Part shown: one piece after another, positions 48,236 through 62,066 of the stretch
Layout of the letters: each line of letters begins with the position of its first letter
How positions within the stretch are numbered: the first letter of the stretch is position 1
Assembly (NCBI GenBank): GCA_016490735.1
Contig: JAEMWC010000748.1
Span: 93,501-157,500, forward strand
Direction: 5' to 3'
DNA from: Pachyseris speciosa
Taxonomy: Eukaryota > Cnidaria > Anthozoa > Scleractinia > Pachyseridae
Length of the DNA: 64,000 nucleotides
Position numbers and translations under genes: made by a program
The notes under the pieces: generated by a model
Told to the model about the DNA's origin: nothing
The model's database searches: none
The model's input: the letters and a program-made list of their open reading frames with translations, nothing else

Positions 48236-48270
<35 letters not shown>
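48229..48270. repeat. (TTA)n microsatellite
   Basis: About 14 uninterrupted TTA units next to a retroelement fragment. Confidence 0.95.
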
Positions 48271-48271
<1 letters not shown>

Positions 48272-49389
48272 TCGTTAGCATGTGCAAAATTTAAAAGAAT
48301 TTTTACTTTAAAGTGAGATTAGTTAGGCTTAGTTGCATACATACAAAAGAATAATCAAATCGTCCGCCATTTTGAAAAAGGTCTGTACTAACCCTGTTCC
48401 AAAAAAACAGCGAGGATAAAATATTAAAGCGTTAAATATAAAGCGTTTGTATTTTACTTAACTTTTGTGTTAATCCATAGTATAGGTGATCTTTGGTGGA
48501 CCACAACAAACACAAAACGCGGTGCAATTATCGGAACTCAAAGCAATAAATATTGTCATCAACATTCTACAACGTAAACTAGGCGAACCAAATGGCTGCT
48601 TTTTCAAGATTTTCTACGCATCAGTGAAACATATTCGAGGAATGTTTTGCTTATATATTGCTTTACTTTACAAGTACAGCAATTTGAAACTGAAATTTTT
48701 AGCGGCCTGAAGAAGATCTCTCAAAATGCTTGTAAAGTGGCATTTTCACGTTGTGTTTCAATTCTCAGTATAATATCAACATAAAGGTGCCACCCTAACA
48801 ATTCTGATGATTGTTTGGGGTCTTTTCTGTTGATTGCTATTCCGGTTTAATAACAAGCGAATACTCTGAAAAGACACGTACTGTATTCTGAAAACGAAAT
48901 CCTCTTGGCAGAGGTGACCTGAGAACAGCGCGCAGAATAGCCCGGAACGAGTGTTTGAACCTCACTTTCGGTGCCACGTCACTGGCTTGGCGGGCCGCGC
49001 ACGATTTTCCCGCCAAAATTTCCTTAAGGAATGCAAATTCCTTGTATGCTAAGTAAACAGTATTCTCCTCATTCCGAGCTTTTCTATTCTGGAATAGTTG
49101 GTAAAGAGCGCGCCTGCTACTTCTTACATAGCATTTGGGCGTAGGTACGGACTCACAGGGACTCAACTACAGAACAAACTGGAGGAATTCTGGTGCGTAT
49201 TGGACTTCGCAAACCGGGGAAGTCTGGGGAAAGTTGAGCAGTTTAACCTGAAGTATGGTAAACCAATCAGAGAAGGGCAGACGTTTGATGCAACCAAGAG
49301 AGAACTGGCACTAGGCAGGAAAAGTGAGGCGGTAAAAAAAAGAAATCAGAATTTTTGCCTTGGAGAGAATCAAATCTTCCGAGGTAATA

Positions 49390-49571
49390 GACCGATTCGG
49401 CTTACTCAATGTTGTACCTAATTCAAACCCTTTGCGATTAAAACGTTTGTTCCAGGTATTTCCATATCATTTTAATATGAATGCTACATTATATTGCAAA
49501 TACAGTACCCAAAGAATCTTAAGCCCAGGAGATTTGAATTGGGTACAACATTGAGTTAGCCGAATGGGTCT
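49390..49571. mobile_element. Foldback MITE private to copy B
   Basis: GACCGATTCGGCTTACTCAA with TGTTGTACC at the left is mirrored by GGTACAACATTGAGTTAGCC and GAATGGGTC at the right. The arms are about 40 bp. The parent intron runs straight through this point (about 25064), so this insertion postdates the duplication. Confidence 0.8.
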
Positions 49572-51605
49572 GACAGACGTCTGTGGACTGAGGGTGTTTA
49601 AATGATAGTTACATAGCTTCCATTCCGTACTGTACGACTGAGGTGAAATCGTTATACCGCTCTTTTATAAACCGTTTTTATGGCAGTGTAAGTGCCTCAT
49701 TTTGCAACGGAGTTGTTGAAACAGACAGCGGAAAACTTTGTTCGGGGCTGTCACTATTTCTTAAGTTATAGTTTTACAAAGTGACCGATCCTTTCAAGCA
49801 AAATCTTTGCTCCTTAAGGTTTGATAGTTCAGAGAAAGAGCTTGGTTTCTGATGGTGTATAATGTCCTCTAATCCTATTCTGCACAGAATGTTTTTTTCA
49901 AAATTTCCTGGTGGTTGTTTGGATTCTGTTATACTGTATAACAAGTACCTCCATTAAGAAGATCAATTTTTTCTTTCTTTCGGAAAAGGATCGATAAAAA
50001 TCTATTCCCCCTTATCGGGAGAAATTTTTGGCAGTTTTATATGCAATCGCACACTTACCTGGTCGGTCGCTATCGAAGAATTGACCACACCTTTGCAGCC
50101 AGTCGCGTTCCTAATTTCTCTTGTATTCAGTCATCAAGTGATGCAGTGAAAGCTGCAGTGGTTTGTATGTTGCCTTTGATCCTTGTGATTTGCTTGTTGT
50201 TGTAGAATCGAAAGATCTTCAAGATAAAATTGGCAAATTCTTTCTTGGAAGGACGACAGATTTGATAGCGAATCAGCTCCCTAAAAAAGGTACGTTTTCA
50301 TGGGAAAGATGTCCTCCATATTGACTTGTCGTGTGTTGTATTTACATTTTACAACAAGGGTGAATAGGTCAACAGATCGTTGGATTATGTAAGTAATTTT
50401 GCCTGATTGTGGATTCAGAGTGAAACTGATTTTAACGGATATGCAGATCCTACAACTCTAACGGATCCGTGAAGCTCAGACACTTGAGCCTTGAGTCAGT
50501 GACAAACATCATGAATTGTAATGCTATCAGCTAAACCTTTTCCCCTGTTCTTTCACATTGGAACATCATATTACGTACTTTATTCCATGTAATTTCCGGT
50601 CCTTTTTAATAGCTTTATATATACACACCATGTAAATCGCGATTTCGTCTTAATAAAACTGTTGAAGGCTGGCATTGGCCAGCTTAAATAAATTATTTTA
50701 ACTCCACAACTCCTACCTGTCCTTGCAGTTGTCCTCAGGAAGTTGTTTATGTTTTGAGTTTGTAGTTTCAGTTGACTTTGGTTGTTTTGTACACAGCTCA
50801 GCTCTGATGGCAAAGACATCAAGACTGTCACCATGAGATTTTTTCAGCTGCTTCTCAAAGTAGCTAATCAAAGTGCATTACTGGCGCCCACGGTCAGACA
50901 AACACTGGACCAGCGGGTAAAGGTAAAGGATTCTGCGTTCTCGTAATTTATGAAGAGAAAACAAAGAAAATCGCTGCTGTGAAGGAGGTTTGTATATCTC
51001 ATCCTAATCTATCGAAACAGTTGATGAACCTTTGCCTTGAATTTTTTCAAAAATTATTAACAAATGCTATATCAAACACTTGAGAGCTTGTTTTGTCAGA
51101 TATACATGCACCTCGAAGTCGGTTAAAAAAGCACTCGGCTGCGCCTCGTTTTTTTCAATCCATTTGTCAGTGTTTGGATGTCTGTGAAACACACTTCCTC
51201 CTGTTTGATATCTTACTTCAAACCCACGAAGCCAGTTCTCAGATCTTTATTTTCCATTGGCAAAACGTCTGGACCCAGTTGTTCTAAGATAGATCAAACT
51301 AACCGAGTGTTAAAGAGAACTTTCGAATTTATTCCAGTTTAATTGCCAACGAGGAAAGATTTTTCAAAAAGATTCTTGTACTTTAATGTTAACGTAGGCT
51401 TTTCTTTCATCGTAGCTTAATAATGGATTTGTGTTTGACTCGGATACTCAAGAGATGAATATCATATCTGGCATCAGGACTGGACGATTCCGAGTGTCTC
51501 TTTACTTAGTTTCCAATTTCTACGCTTAAACGGAGTTGATTGCTTAAAATTGTCAAAGTGGTGAGAGACATGGACCCCAGGGCGTGGTCTCTTTGTGTTA
51601 TCAAA

Positions 51606-51607
<2 letters not shown>

Positions 51608-51642
<35 letters not shown>

Positions 51643-53706
51643 ATGAATCAAGCTAAACGTGCTTTTTATACTGAATTTATTGAGGAGAACAGCAACGATC
51701 AACGCAAGCTATTCAAAGCTGCAAAAACCCTCCTTGGTAAGAATGATGATCTATTGTTCCCTAACCATCAGGACAAAACTAAACTTGTGAATGACATTGG
51801 TCGCTTCTTTGTTAACAAAATTGATGCCATCCGTTCTGATATCGATGGGCATGATCTGGATTCCACCAATGTGCCTAACGATGAGGTAGTTGACGACTCC
51901 TGTACATTCAACAATTTCCATCTTCTATCGGATAGGGAAGTACTAGATCTTATGCATAAGTCAAGAAAGAAGTCATGCCCATTAGACCCAATGCCAACAC
52001 CCCTGGTAATGGATTGTGCTGAGGTTCTTCTGCCTGTCATTAAATCAATAATAAATTCATCACTGTCAAGCGGATATTTTCCACGTGACTGGAAGCAAGC
52101 TTTAATAACACCACTAGCAAAGAAATCTGGCGTGTCGGATTTCAAAAACTTACGACCTGTAAGCAACCTACAGTTCATCTCTAAACTTACAGAACGAGTG
52201 GTGTTTAATCAACTTCATGATCATTTAGTGCGCTTTGATTTATTTCCAAAGCTACAGTCAGCTTACCGTAAAAGCTACAGCACTGAGACAGCATTATTGA
52301 AGGTGCACAATGATCTATTAATGAATATGAACAATCAGAAAGTTACCCTGTTGGTATTGCTTGACCTAAGTGCTGCGTTCGATACTGTGGACCACAAGAT
52401 CTTACTGTCACGTCTTCAGTCAAGCTTTGGAATAAGGGGTACGGCTTTGGCCTGGCTCTCCTCGTATTTGTCTGATAGACGTCAACGTATCATCTATGAT
52501 GGATGTCAGTCAGAAGATTTCAAGCTACGCTTTGGACTGCAACAAGGATCTTGTCTTGGCCCGTTATTGTTCACTATATATTCCAGTAAGCTCTTCCATA
52601 TAATACGCAATAACTTACCAGATGTACACACCTATGCTGATGATACGCAATTGTACCTTGCATTCTCACCTAATAACACCTCTCAATTACAGGCAATTGC
52701 ATCAATGGAAAAGTGTATCGATGAATTACGGACATGGATGCTCATTGACAAGTTAAAAATTAATGATGATAAGACAGAATTCATGATTATAGGAACTAAA
52801 CAACAACTTGAGAAGATAAGCCCACAAAATCTGACTATTGGTAAAGCTACAGTGACTACTGTTTCTACTGCAAAGAATCTTGGGACATGGTTAGATAACC
52901 ATCTTACATTGCAGGAAAATATAAACAAAACTTGCAGAGCTGCATACCTCCACATTCATAATATAAGACAGATTCGAAATATTTAACTAAAGACGTAACT
53001 GAAAAACTTGTCCATGCTTTTGTGATTGGAAGAATCGACTATTGCAATAGTATTCTGTATGGGCTGCCTGAGGTACATGTAAACAAATTACAGCGCGTTC
53101 AGAACTCTGCTGCGAGGTTGATAACATATACACCACGGACCTATCATATAACTCCAGTACTTAAAACATTTCACTGGCTTCCTGTCAAATATAGAGTACT
53201 ATTCAAGATAGCCATACTTACTTTCAAATCAATTTATGGACAATCACCAGAGTATTTAAGAGAACTTATAAACATTAGATCTAACACTCAATATAACCTT
53301 CGCTCCAACAATGGACTGTTTCTAACTTTCCCAACAATTAAGACTAGGAAAACACTAGGAGATCGGGCATTCTGTGTAGCAGCCCCCACAGTATGGAACA
53401 ATTTACCAAAGAGTATTCGTAAGGAACAAGATTTTAAGAAATTTAAATCTCTGTTAAAAACTTTTCTGTTCAAAACAGCTTATAATTGACTTTTACTTTT
53501 ATTTTAATTTTAATTTCTCTTATTATACTAGTCAGCACAATTATTTGTATATATTCCTACATTTGTATTTATTCTTGTAATCATATTCTTGAGATCATTG
53601 TTGTATTTCATTTTTTATATTTTTTATATTTTATACTGTTGTAAATTTAGCGCATAAGATTATATTCATATAGAGTTATGCGCTCTATAAGTATTAAAGA
53701 TTATTA
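51608..53706 (+). mobile_element. CR1/L2-like non-LTR retrotransposon, 5'-truncated, one frameshift
   Basis: The ORF spans about 51641-52986 and continues in another frame to 53489. The RT domain has LRPVSNLQFISKLTERVV, QSAYRKSYSTETALLKVHND, LLDLSAAFDTVDHKIL, LQQGSCLGPLLFTIY and YADDTQLYLAF (the YADD metal site at about 52634-52645). The C-terminal block (VHAFVIGRIDYCNSILYGLP...VWNNLPKSIR) follows a single missing base at about 52980. The endonuclease half is absent. The 3' end is a short (ATT)n tail without poly-A, usual for CR1/L2 elements. TTATCAA flanks the insertion (51598-51604 and 53707-53713). It sits between the equivalents of exons 15 and 16 in the pseudogene copy; the parent lacks it. 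An odd T run of about 33 lies at the 5' junction. Confidence 0.9.
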
Positions 53707-55115
53707 TTATCAATTTAGCGTTTTATTTAAAACTTGTCTCAAACTCTGATCGAGTTCTACGTAAATGGTTGATTTATTGGATTCTTTTATTTTTTCAGGC
53801 TCAAGATCTATGTTTGCGCGTGTTTGCCAGATATCCTGAGTTCTCAGATTGCACTGAGTTGTCATCGTTTGAACTGCTGTCTGATCCAAAGTATTGTTGC
53901 AAAATGAAAGTTTTGGATAAACTGCTGGGAATGTGTCTGGAGGAACACAGCAAAATACTTGTGTTTTCACAGTCAACACAGGTTTGTACATCGGAGCGCC
54001 TAAATTAAGATTTCATACCAGCGAACATCCAGAAAGAAAAAGATAAAAAAGGCCTTCTTACAAAAGTGGACATTAAGGATTAATATCACTCGTGTTTTCA
54101 GAACTTATGGAAATCAACAGTAAACATGGTGCGGGTTAAATATACATATATTAGGTTCGGATTCTGATTGGCTCGTTGGGCTGTTTGCGCTTTTTTTTAA
54201 TGCATTCGGACTTCAACACGGTCAAAAAAAAATTCATTTCTTATGTATAGATTACTGCATGCACAGTTTAACGCAATTGTTACCGAGGGAGACTTGGACA
54301 AACATAGTATCGTAGGAACCAGTGTGGTTACTTCAGTTTTGGTTCGCGACACTTGGGTGAAACCCACTCTAAAATGTGGCGTATTTACCATCCTAATGTT
54401 TTTCATTTTGTTTTTCCTTCTTTCCTTCAGCTTCTCAATATTCTGGAAGAGTTTGTGATCAGTAAAGGTCTTGTGTATAGCCGTCTGGATGGAGGAACCA
54501 AACCAGCTGACAGAACACGCCTGGTGCGAGACTTCAATCTTGATTCCAGTATCTCTCTCTGTTTGATTTCCACTAAGGCGGGTGGTCTGGGACTGAACTT
54601 TACTGGAGCCAATGTTGTGATCATATTTGACCCGGACTGGAATCCTTCCAGCGATTTACAAGCCCAGGACAGGTCGGTGAAAAGATTGATCCCAAGTTGT
54701 TACTTGGTATTAAGATTCGGCTGAGGTAGTTGGTATTGTGTTTACTGTAAATGACCATTCCTCTTCCAAGCCAGAGAAACGGCACTCATCTTTTTAATGT
54801 TGGTGATATAACACCCGTTATCATAATCTTATTGGCTGAGTAGCAGTTCTGCGTTATCTTCGTGCCATAAGCCCGATACTGTAACACTGTAACCTCTGAA
54901 GTTTCTAGAGGTTAAAACATCTCACTATTCCTCCGGAAGAGTCATAAATCGGAAGTTTCTTTCGAGGGCTTATTTTTGGAATATCACAAAAGCAAGGCTG
55001 ATACTACGCGGAAAAAGTTGAATTTGCGAGACGGCAGCATGATATTCTAGTTTGTTTTATGGTCGATTAGATCTCTTGTAGATCCTACGTAAACAAGCAG
55101 CATTAGGGAGTTTAA

Positions 55116-55321
55116 GCAAAGCCGTTTTTGAGCGACGTACGTCAACCGGAAGTGAGGCATTTTCTCTTCTTACTCGTCTTGGCGTTACCAGATTTATATT
55201 ACTAAGTGTGTGAACTTTACTCTAATAGAGGCGATTTATTTGAAAATTTGTGAACAACCACTGCCCAAATATGAGAAATGCCTACTTCCGGTTGACCTAC
55301 GTCGCTCAAAAACGGCTTTGC
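55116..55321. mobile_element. TTAA-flanked MITE, copy B
   Basis: Counterpart of 36996-37201, at the same place in the duplicated intron 17 and nearly identical to it (I see one C/A difference). TTAA lies at 55112-55115 and 55322-55325. Confidence 0.85.
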
Positions 55322-58300
55322 TTAAGGTGGTACATTATCTTCGGCGGTCCTTTGCTAATGACTTATTTTTGGGAAGGCTGTTATGCTGATTCTTTATTAT
55401 AGGAACGGCTAAAATGTTGCCTTAGTTTGTTAGATTATTTTATCAGAAAACTTAATCAAAGTACAACTGTGAAGAAGTCGTGGATATGTGACCTTATTTG
55501 CGATAAGGGGATTAAGCCAAGGTGACTCGAGAAAACGGCGTTTTAACTAGTTTAAACGGGTGAAAACTCTTTCTCGAAAGTGTTTAAACAGCTTTTTAAT
55601 GCGTTCCGAAACGTCCAACTCTTTTGAGCATCAATTTTATTGTTCATGAGCTTAACACAATTTAACCTCGGGGTTTTACGAGGCAGGGAGATATCGTGGG
55701 AGGTAAAAAAATGTGCTCCTTTTGAAAGGTTTCTGTCTTGTCCGTATGGTCGGATAAATATCAGGCCCCAAAGGACGACTTCGCCAAAACGAAGCCAGCC
55801 AAACACTGCAGTATTTCGAGAAAATTGTTACACAAAGCTGTCGAACGAACGTGAACGCAACCGAAATTTGACATATGCAAATTATGCTTTTTACTGCCGG
55901 TCGGAAATGCAACATTTGCCGTCGTTTTCACAAACAACCGTCGACGCCATGCTTTTGGATATAAAAATAATCAAGTTTCATTCAAAACTTTTACTGAAAA
56001 AATGGCGCGTTTAGTTAAAAAGAAGAGTATTTCTCAAAGCAAACTTGTGTTTACATTGTGGCTAGACGCGATGGCGCCACCTAAAAATTATTTAATTTTA
56101 GATTGTATTGTTTTCGTTAGAATATTATTTCCAACGCTGAAATGGCTTCGCGAATGCAGCTATATTGGTGTCAAAAGTTTTCGTGGTCAATTCCTGTACA
56201 CACTTGGAAAATATCTTGGGTTGAACGGCTCATATATTTTTTCCACAGATCGTGAATTGGATGAACGAAGGAGGAGCTGCGCTTGTGACGGAATATTGAT
56301 TATAATTTCTTTCGCCGTTCGGCTGTTTGATCGGACGTTCCTTTTGCCGTTTACTTCTTTCGATCTGAGCTGAAATAAAGTTACTTTACTTTTTTCATTC
56401 CGTTCATCGGTCCGACTGTTGCTCCTCAGATATTACTTTGGAAAGCCGATAGAGGTGTTCTGGCAATACTTCGGAAAATCGATATCTATTGGTATGCCGT
56501 TGACATATCGATTTGTTTACAACTGAGTGAGTGACAAATTTGCATTATCTGCCCCCTAACCATACTCGTTCCTACGCTTCGCGTATCCACGACTAAAAAC
56601 GGTCGAAATCCTGCATCTTAACTTTGCAAGAGCAAGCAAGTTGAAAAGGTCTGAAAGCGCCACACGAAATTAGTGAAACTTATAGCGCAAGTTTCGTTGC
56701 ACAAGAAGTTACAAACAGGGTCTGGTAACAACTAACATCATCAGTGTCATTATCATTATTAGCATTGTCATCATCATCATCTTTCGTTATATTAATTTGT
56801 TTTCTGGGAGTTTGGCAGAGATTATTCCTCATAATTGGACTCTTTTTGGCCTAAATGTAAGGCAACGATTATTTCTGCAGTTTATTGTTTTCTTCCCTCT
56901 TTTTTTATTGCAACCTCTGGTCGAACACCCAGCTTACAGTTCATTTGCCATTTTTCTTTGCAGAGCGTATCGTATTGGCCAAAGGCGGGATGTGCGAGTG
57001 TACCGTTTGATTTCTTCAGGAACAATTGAGGAAATGATTTACCTGAGACAAGTCTACAAACAGGTAATTTAGTGGAACCACAGTTGAGTCAATCCTCATT
57101 TTTCAGTGGGTAAAGTAACGTAGCACCTCTTGGGAGCTGGTGATTTCACCAGTTGGCTCTGATGTGTATCAGCTGCCACTGTTTCATAGCTTGCGGCATT
57201 GTTTTGTTGTTTGTTCTACTGTCCTTTTTGCTAATGCTGTGAAATGTAGTGAGACAATTTTTCTTGTCTGAGTACACAATAAAACGCAGACAGAGGCCTT
57301 CAATCGTCAATATTCCGAGAGAAAGTGTTGCGTGCTGACCATAGGTTTTGCAAGAGCTGTTGCTTTACTGCAAATAGGAATGTATTTGCGCATAAAGTTC
57401 GCATTCGTGTACCAAAAGTGGGGTACAAAACTTGTAGCCGCTACACCACCGTGCCTCCACTACTCTCGCTTATAGAGACACCAAACCACTCTCCCTGAAT
57501 GTCCAATGCATTATCCTTCGTTTTGACTTGTCACAGCAACTGGCCAACATTGCTATTAAAGGGACAAACGAGAGAAGGTACTTCACCGGTGTGGAAGGAG
57601 ACAAGGATAGAAAAGGCGAGCTGTTTGGACTGGAAAATTTGTTCTCTTACCGCGCGGATGGTGCGAACTTGTCTAAGGACATCGTCAAAAGAACAGAGAA
57701 ACTAGAGGCTGGGTACAGAGTGGCAAAATACGAAATTGTGTACGAGAAGAAGCGAGACGATAGCTTAGAGAACGAGGTAAGGCAATATGGGTGCAGTTGG
57801 GTTGGGCGGGAGATATGTTCTTGTATACTGTGGAGAGGGCGTTCTTCGCTTGAACAAACATCTCGCTACTTCTCTTGGAGACAATATCTCCGCATTTGAG
57901 GTCTAGTCATTAGCGGGTGTATCTTACAGCAAAGTGGGGAGTCTGGACTGCTGTCCGAGATTATGACATTTGGGATTGTTCTAGAAGAGAAGAAATTTAA
58001 GCACTGGAGTTGCGGAAACGGAACTACTCGAATTCTTGGCTGATTTAAAGCTACATTTATATCCCAACTGATCTCTCTCTTTTGTTCAATTGAAATCCGA
58101 AAGTTTCCCAAAGTTCCTCAGCGAACCAAATACCTCCCAACTTCCCCATCTGTGTCCATCCTGGTGGCCTATTGTGCATGTATGGTATAGTATTTGTTTC
58201 CTGTTAGCCTCTCACGCGGAGAGAATATTGGGAACACTTTTTTGCTACTTCTTGTTAGAGTACGACTTTTGAGTCTCTAACCAAGTAGTTACCCGATCTA

Positions 58301-59618
58301 TTAGTCCTCCGCATGGCTGAACAGTGGAAGAGGAGGCTCTGGAAACGAGATTGATGTGACATGCAGTAATTTGTGGTTGCGTATTACGTTTGAAAATACG
58401 CATGCATAGTCAACTTTAGCTCGTATTTCGTTCGACTAAAGAAGTTCTCTCTCCTTCAGTTTGTCTTCATGACCTTCTATTTTTGTTCTACTATTTCTCA
58501 TTACTTTTCTGCTAGGGCAAAGCATCGATAATTGTAAAGAGAACATGTTTGTTGATCTTTCGAAAACTCTCAGGTAACCGGCGCAAAGCAGAAAGAAGAT
58601 GAAGACCCGTATGGCCTGGAAGAAATTGCATCGCAATTTATCGACGATGAAGAAGTACCGCCCTCTAATCCGCGCATTATAGCTGACAAGAGCGAGGAAC
58701 ACCTGAATAAAGCAGGGACTACTCAGATGAGAGACAAAAAAATTGATGATCAAGAGGGTTCAAGGGATGTCGACAATAACGCAGCTTCGTTCAATGATGT
58801 CGAAGATATCCTTGGGCAGGAAATAGCTGGTTTCGGAGCCAGCTCCGAAAGCAATGACCAAAAATTGGTGGAATCTTCGACGAATTTCGCTGCCAGGAAA
58901 CTGGTGTCTTTAGAAGATTTCTTTGGCTGTGAAGATGCTTTCATTCAATCAGGGACTCTTTCGGCGGACAACGACGCTCGGATTAAGGGAGGGAAGGGTT
59001 GGTCAGGTCCGTGCACGGGCGATCCCGCGAGCGTGATCCCGCCAACTGCAAGGGAAGAGTCAAGTTCTTTTAGTCGCGAAGAGCAGAACATTGAAACAAG
59101 AGGTCCCAAAAAGTACTTCACAAAAATCAAGGAAAAGCTGGGAAAAAAGAAAGCGCAAAATACGGAAGCCAGTTACGATGTGATTCCACCAACAGTTAGT
59201 TTCAAATCAAAAATACAAGACGATTTTTACGAAGATGATTTACAGTCTTCAAGGAAAGATAGAAATCTACCTGAGAGTTCTTCCTCAAGCGAAGAAGAGG
59301 ATTCTGATGAGGGTTTGTTCACCAGATCAAAACAAAAACGGAAAAGAAAGCCTGGGAAAGTTGTGGTTACAGAGACGAGCAAAATCTTGAAAGAAGGCCG
59401 ACACAGATTACGAAGGTGAGGGCGTCCTGTGTAAGAGTTTCGCGTTCACTTTGCTTTTACTTTAACACGTAAGATTACTTTAGGATGTGGTCCTATTATG
59501 TGGGAATGCCATCTTGATATAGAGCGTTTTCATTCACGTGACTACGGGCCATATTGGTTTACTCAAACAAAAGAAAGTATTTGGATAAAAATAGAGTTCA
59601 ATTCCCAGAACTTTAGTT

Positions 59619-59703
59619 TGGGACACCAACATGGCCGCCATTTCTTTGTTTTGGGACACCAACATGGCCGCCATTTCTTTGTTTTGGGACACCAACATGG
59701 CCT
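59619..59703. repeat. Three 33-bp tandem repeats with GCCGCCAT motif, copy B
   Basis: Same array with the same unit number as 41501-41585. The triplication therefore predates the gene duplication and has been stable, unlike the 82-bp minisatellite. Confidence 0.85.
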
Positions 59704-60386
59704 CCGTAACGTCATGTGACGTGAATGACAAAAATACAGGGGTATCCCCTGCGTTTTAAAGTATTTTATTACGGGTAAATTGCTCTCTGCGATATGAGTT
59801 TTTTTTTCTATGCTTGAGGTCATAACTTACTTGTAAAAACGTCAGCCACGAAATCACCATGAAAAGCAACTTCAGCGGAAATGATATCTGATAAATAAAA
59901 CAATAAATATAGCAAAAATGTCAATGATGGTAATTGAACCGCTTACGTTTATTATTATCTGACCAGGTTTCCTGGAAAGCACGCTCCACACATCACAGTA
60001 AATAGAAAAGAAGCAGAAGTGAAGAGATCCAGAAAGGAAAATACGGTTGAAAAAATCTTAGGTAAGATGCGGTAGATCGATGTTTGATGGCTTACTGGAG
60101 ATAATGGTGCCATCTTTCGGATTAAGCGCCGCTTTAGAGCTCCAACATTTGAAGTAAGTATCGTGTTTTGCAGACTGGTGTAGCGCATAATCGAACGTCA
60201 AGAGTTTTTATATTTTCGCTCTTGAGTGCTGGGCTTATTTTTTGTCGTGTTTTAATCCAGGGTATTTTCGAGATAGAGTGTAGTCAGTTGTTAAAGGTGC
60301 TCGTGGAGTAGTGCGGTTTTATCATTCAAAAACAAATATCTCCATATCTTTCAACCAGAAAGCAACTCAAAATCAGTAGTTTTTAA

Positions 60387-60748
60387 AGGCTGGTTTCCAT
60401 ATGATCGCAGACGATCGCGGATCGCAGATCGCAGATCGCAAAAGGTTCTGCGATCGTCTGCGATGATATGGAAACACACTTCTGCGATCGTCTGCGATCA
60501 ATTGCGATCCTGCGATCATATGGAAACCAAAGTTCTGCGATCTGCGATCGAAACCTATCCCATAATCATTTGTAATTACGACAACGCGCGTGTACATTTG
60601 ACATTTCCGCTGACCGAATTGTATGGCTACGGTCGGCTTTGCGATCGTTTGCGATCGTCTGCGATTATATGGAAACAGCTCTCTTTGCGATCGTCTGCGT
60701 TCTGCGATCTGCGATCCGCAATCGTCTGCGATCATATTTAAACCAGGC
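60387..60748. mobile_element. GCGATCG-rich foldback MITE, copy B
   Basis: Counterpart of 42299-42637 with TTAA on both sides (60383-60386, 60749-60752). It is about 23 bp longer, because the GATCGCAGATCGCAGATCGC motif near the left end has one or two extra units and a GCGATC unit is added further in. Confidence 0.82.
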
Positions 60749-61846
60749 TTAAATTAGTCACTTGATCGTCTGTGTGAAAATAAAGGTTCAGTTTTGTTTT
60801 CTCTTTGCAGAATCTTGTGGAGTCCGTTATGCGCATGCTAATCGACACATTGTTGGCCCAAGTGAAGCGGAAAATCACATGTCCAAACAGGCTTTGCAGG
60901 ATGTGTTTGAACTCAGGCAGTTTTCCCAGCAGCCTGCCAACTGCTTTTCTACTTTGGAGGTACTGTAAAGCTTCAAATGAAATGATCCCCTGCCGGACAG
61001 TCTCCTATTCCAAAACCTATCTTCCACGCAACATCGTCTGGGATAAAATTCAGTCTACTGTCGCATGTTATGATGATGCTCCACAATTTCGTTTGTTTCC
61101 AGATTGCGCAATGTATTTCATGAAATATTGGCAAACTATTGGTGACAATATGATATCGACACCTAAAACATTTCCCAACTTGATCTGCGAATTTTGTTTT
61201 CTTTATTGTGTTTTTGTGTTGTCGTCGTTGTTGCTGTTTTTTCAGGGGTGGGGCGACTAACAAATCGTCGTTACTATTAGTTATGTTGATAGAAGTAAAA
61301 TAATCACTGATCATTTATACATCAGAAGTCTGGACAGTATCTCATTCTTTTTTGCCCGATTTATCCATAAGTTTGCCAGATGACCCGGGCCAACAACATC
61401 CTTTTGCTTTAACATGTCCGAAGTGTCTGGAAGCACTGCCTTAAATCTGTTGTAACTCATAAACCTTTGTGGTTAACTGGTGTAAGGTCTATGTAAAGCA
61501 CTACCGCTAAATATTTATCGTAAATCTTTAGCTCTGCTTAAAGGTGCATATAAAACTTCGAGGTACAGTTTGACGAAAGTGAAGTTTTTTTTTTTTACAC
61601 GCAGTGTGACAAAAACCCTTGTTCTGTCCCAATCTTGGACTACAGAGGACTGTGAAAGAATGACATCACAATCTGGCTTTCGCAAGGCTGAAAGCAAATC
61701 ACAATTAAAACTACTACCAGCGAAAAAAAAAAACGTGTACAGTTCGTTTTCTGCGTCCGGAACGCCTGACTACAATCAGCTAACGTCTCGTCTGGTGCGG
61801 CCTGGAGTCCAATGCTCGCGCGGCCAACATGTAAATTAATGTTTTA

Positions 61847-62066
61847 TGGCCCTAAAATAACGAGGACACGTTGTTGCGGACACATTGTTGGACATGATAT
61901 TTCTTGGGTGAGAAAACGAGCGGGATACAATGCAAACGTTCTGTTTCCATACTGCACAAACTGGGAAACATTCGTTGGGGACATTTGTCCGCAACAAATG
62001 TTGCGCGAGCGGGCAAACAGGGAAACATTGGTGTCCGCAACAATGTCTCGTCGTTTGCCAGGGCCT
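61847..62066. mobile_element. Foldback MITE (intron 23 position), copy B
   Basis: Counterpart of 43732-43926. It keeps an internal GGGGACATTTGTCCGCAACA stretch that copy A lacks. That stretch is probably ancestral, since it completes the hairpin. Confidence 0.7.

Larger units (their letters stand above)
46890..48424. other. Spacer between the two gene copies
   Basis: About 1.5 kb. The left part may still belong to the duplicated 3' flank (its partner lies beyond the window). I see no gene. 47940-48240 carries a minus-strand transposon remnant, and 47690-47830 is A/T-rich with AATAAAATTAATAAA-like words. Confidence 0.55.
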
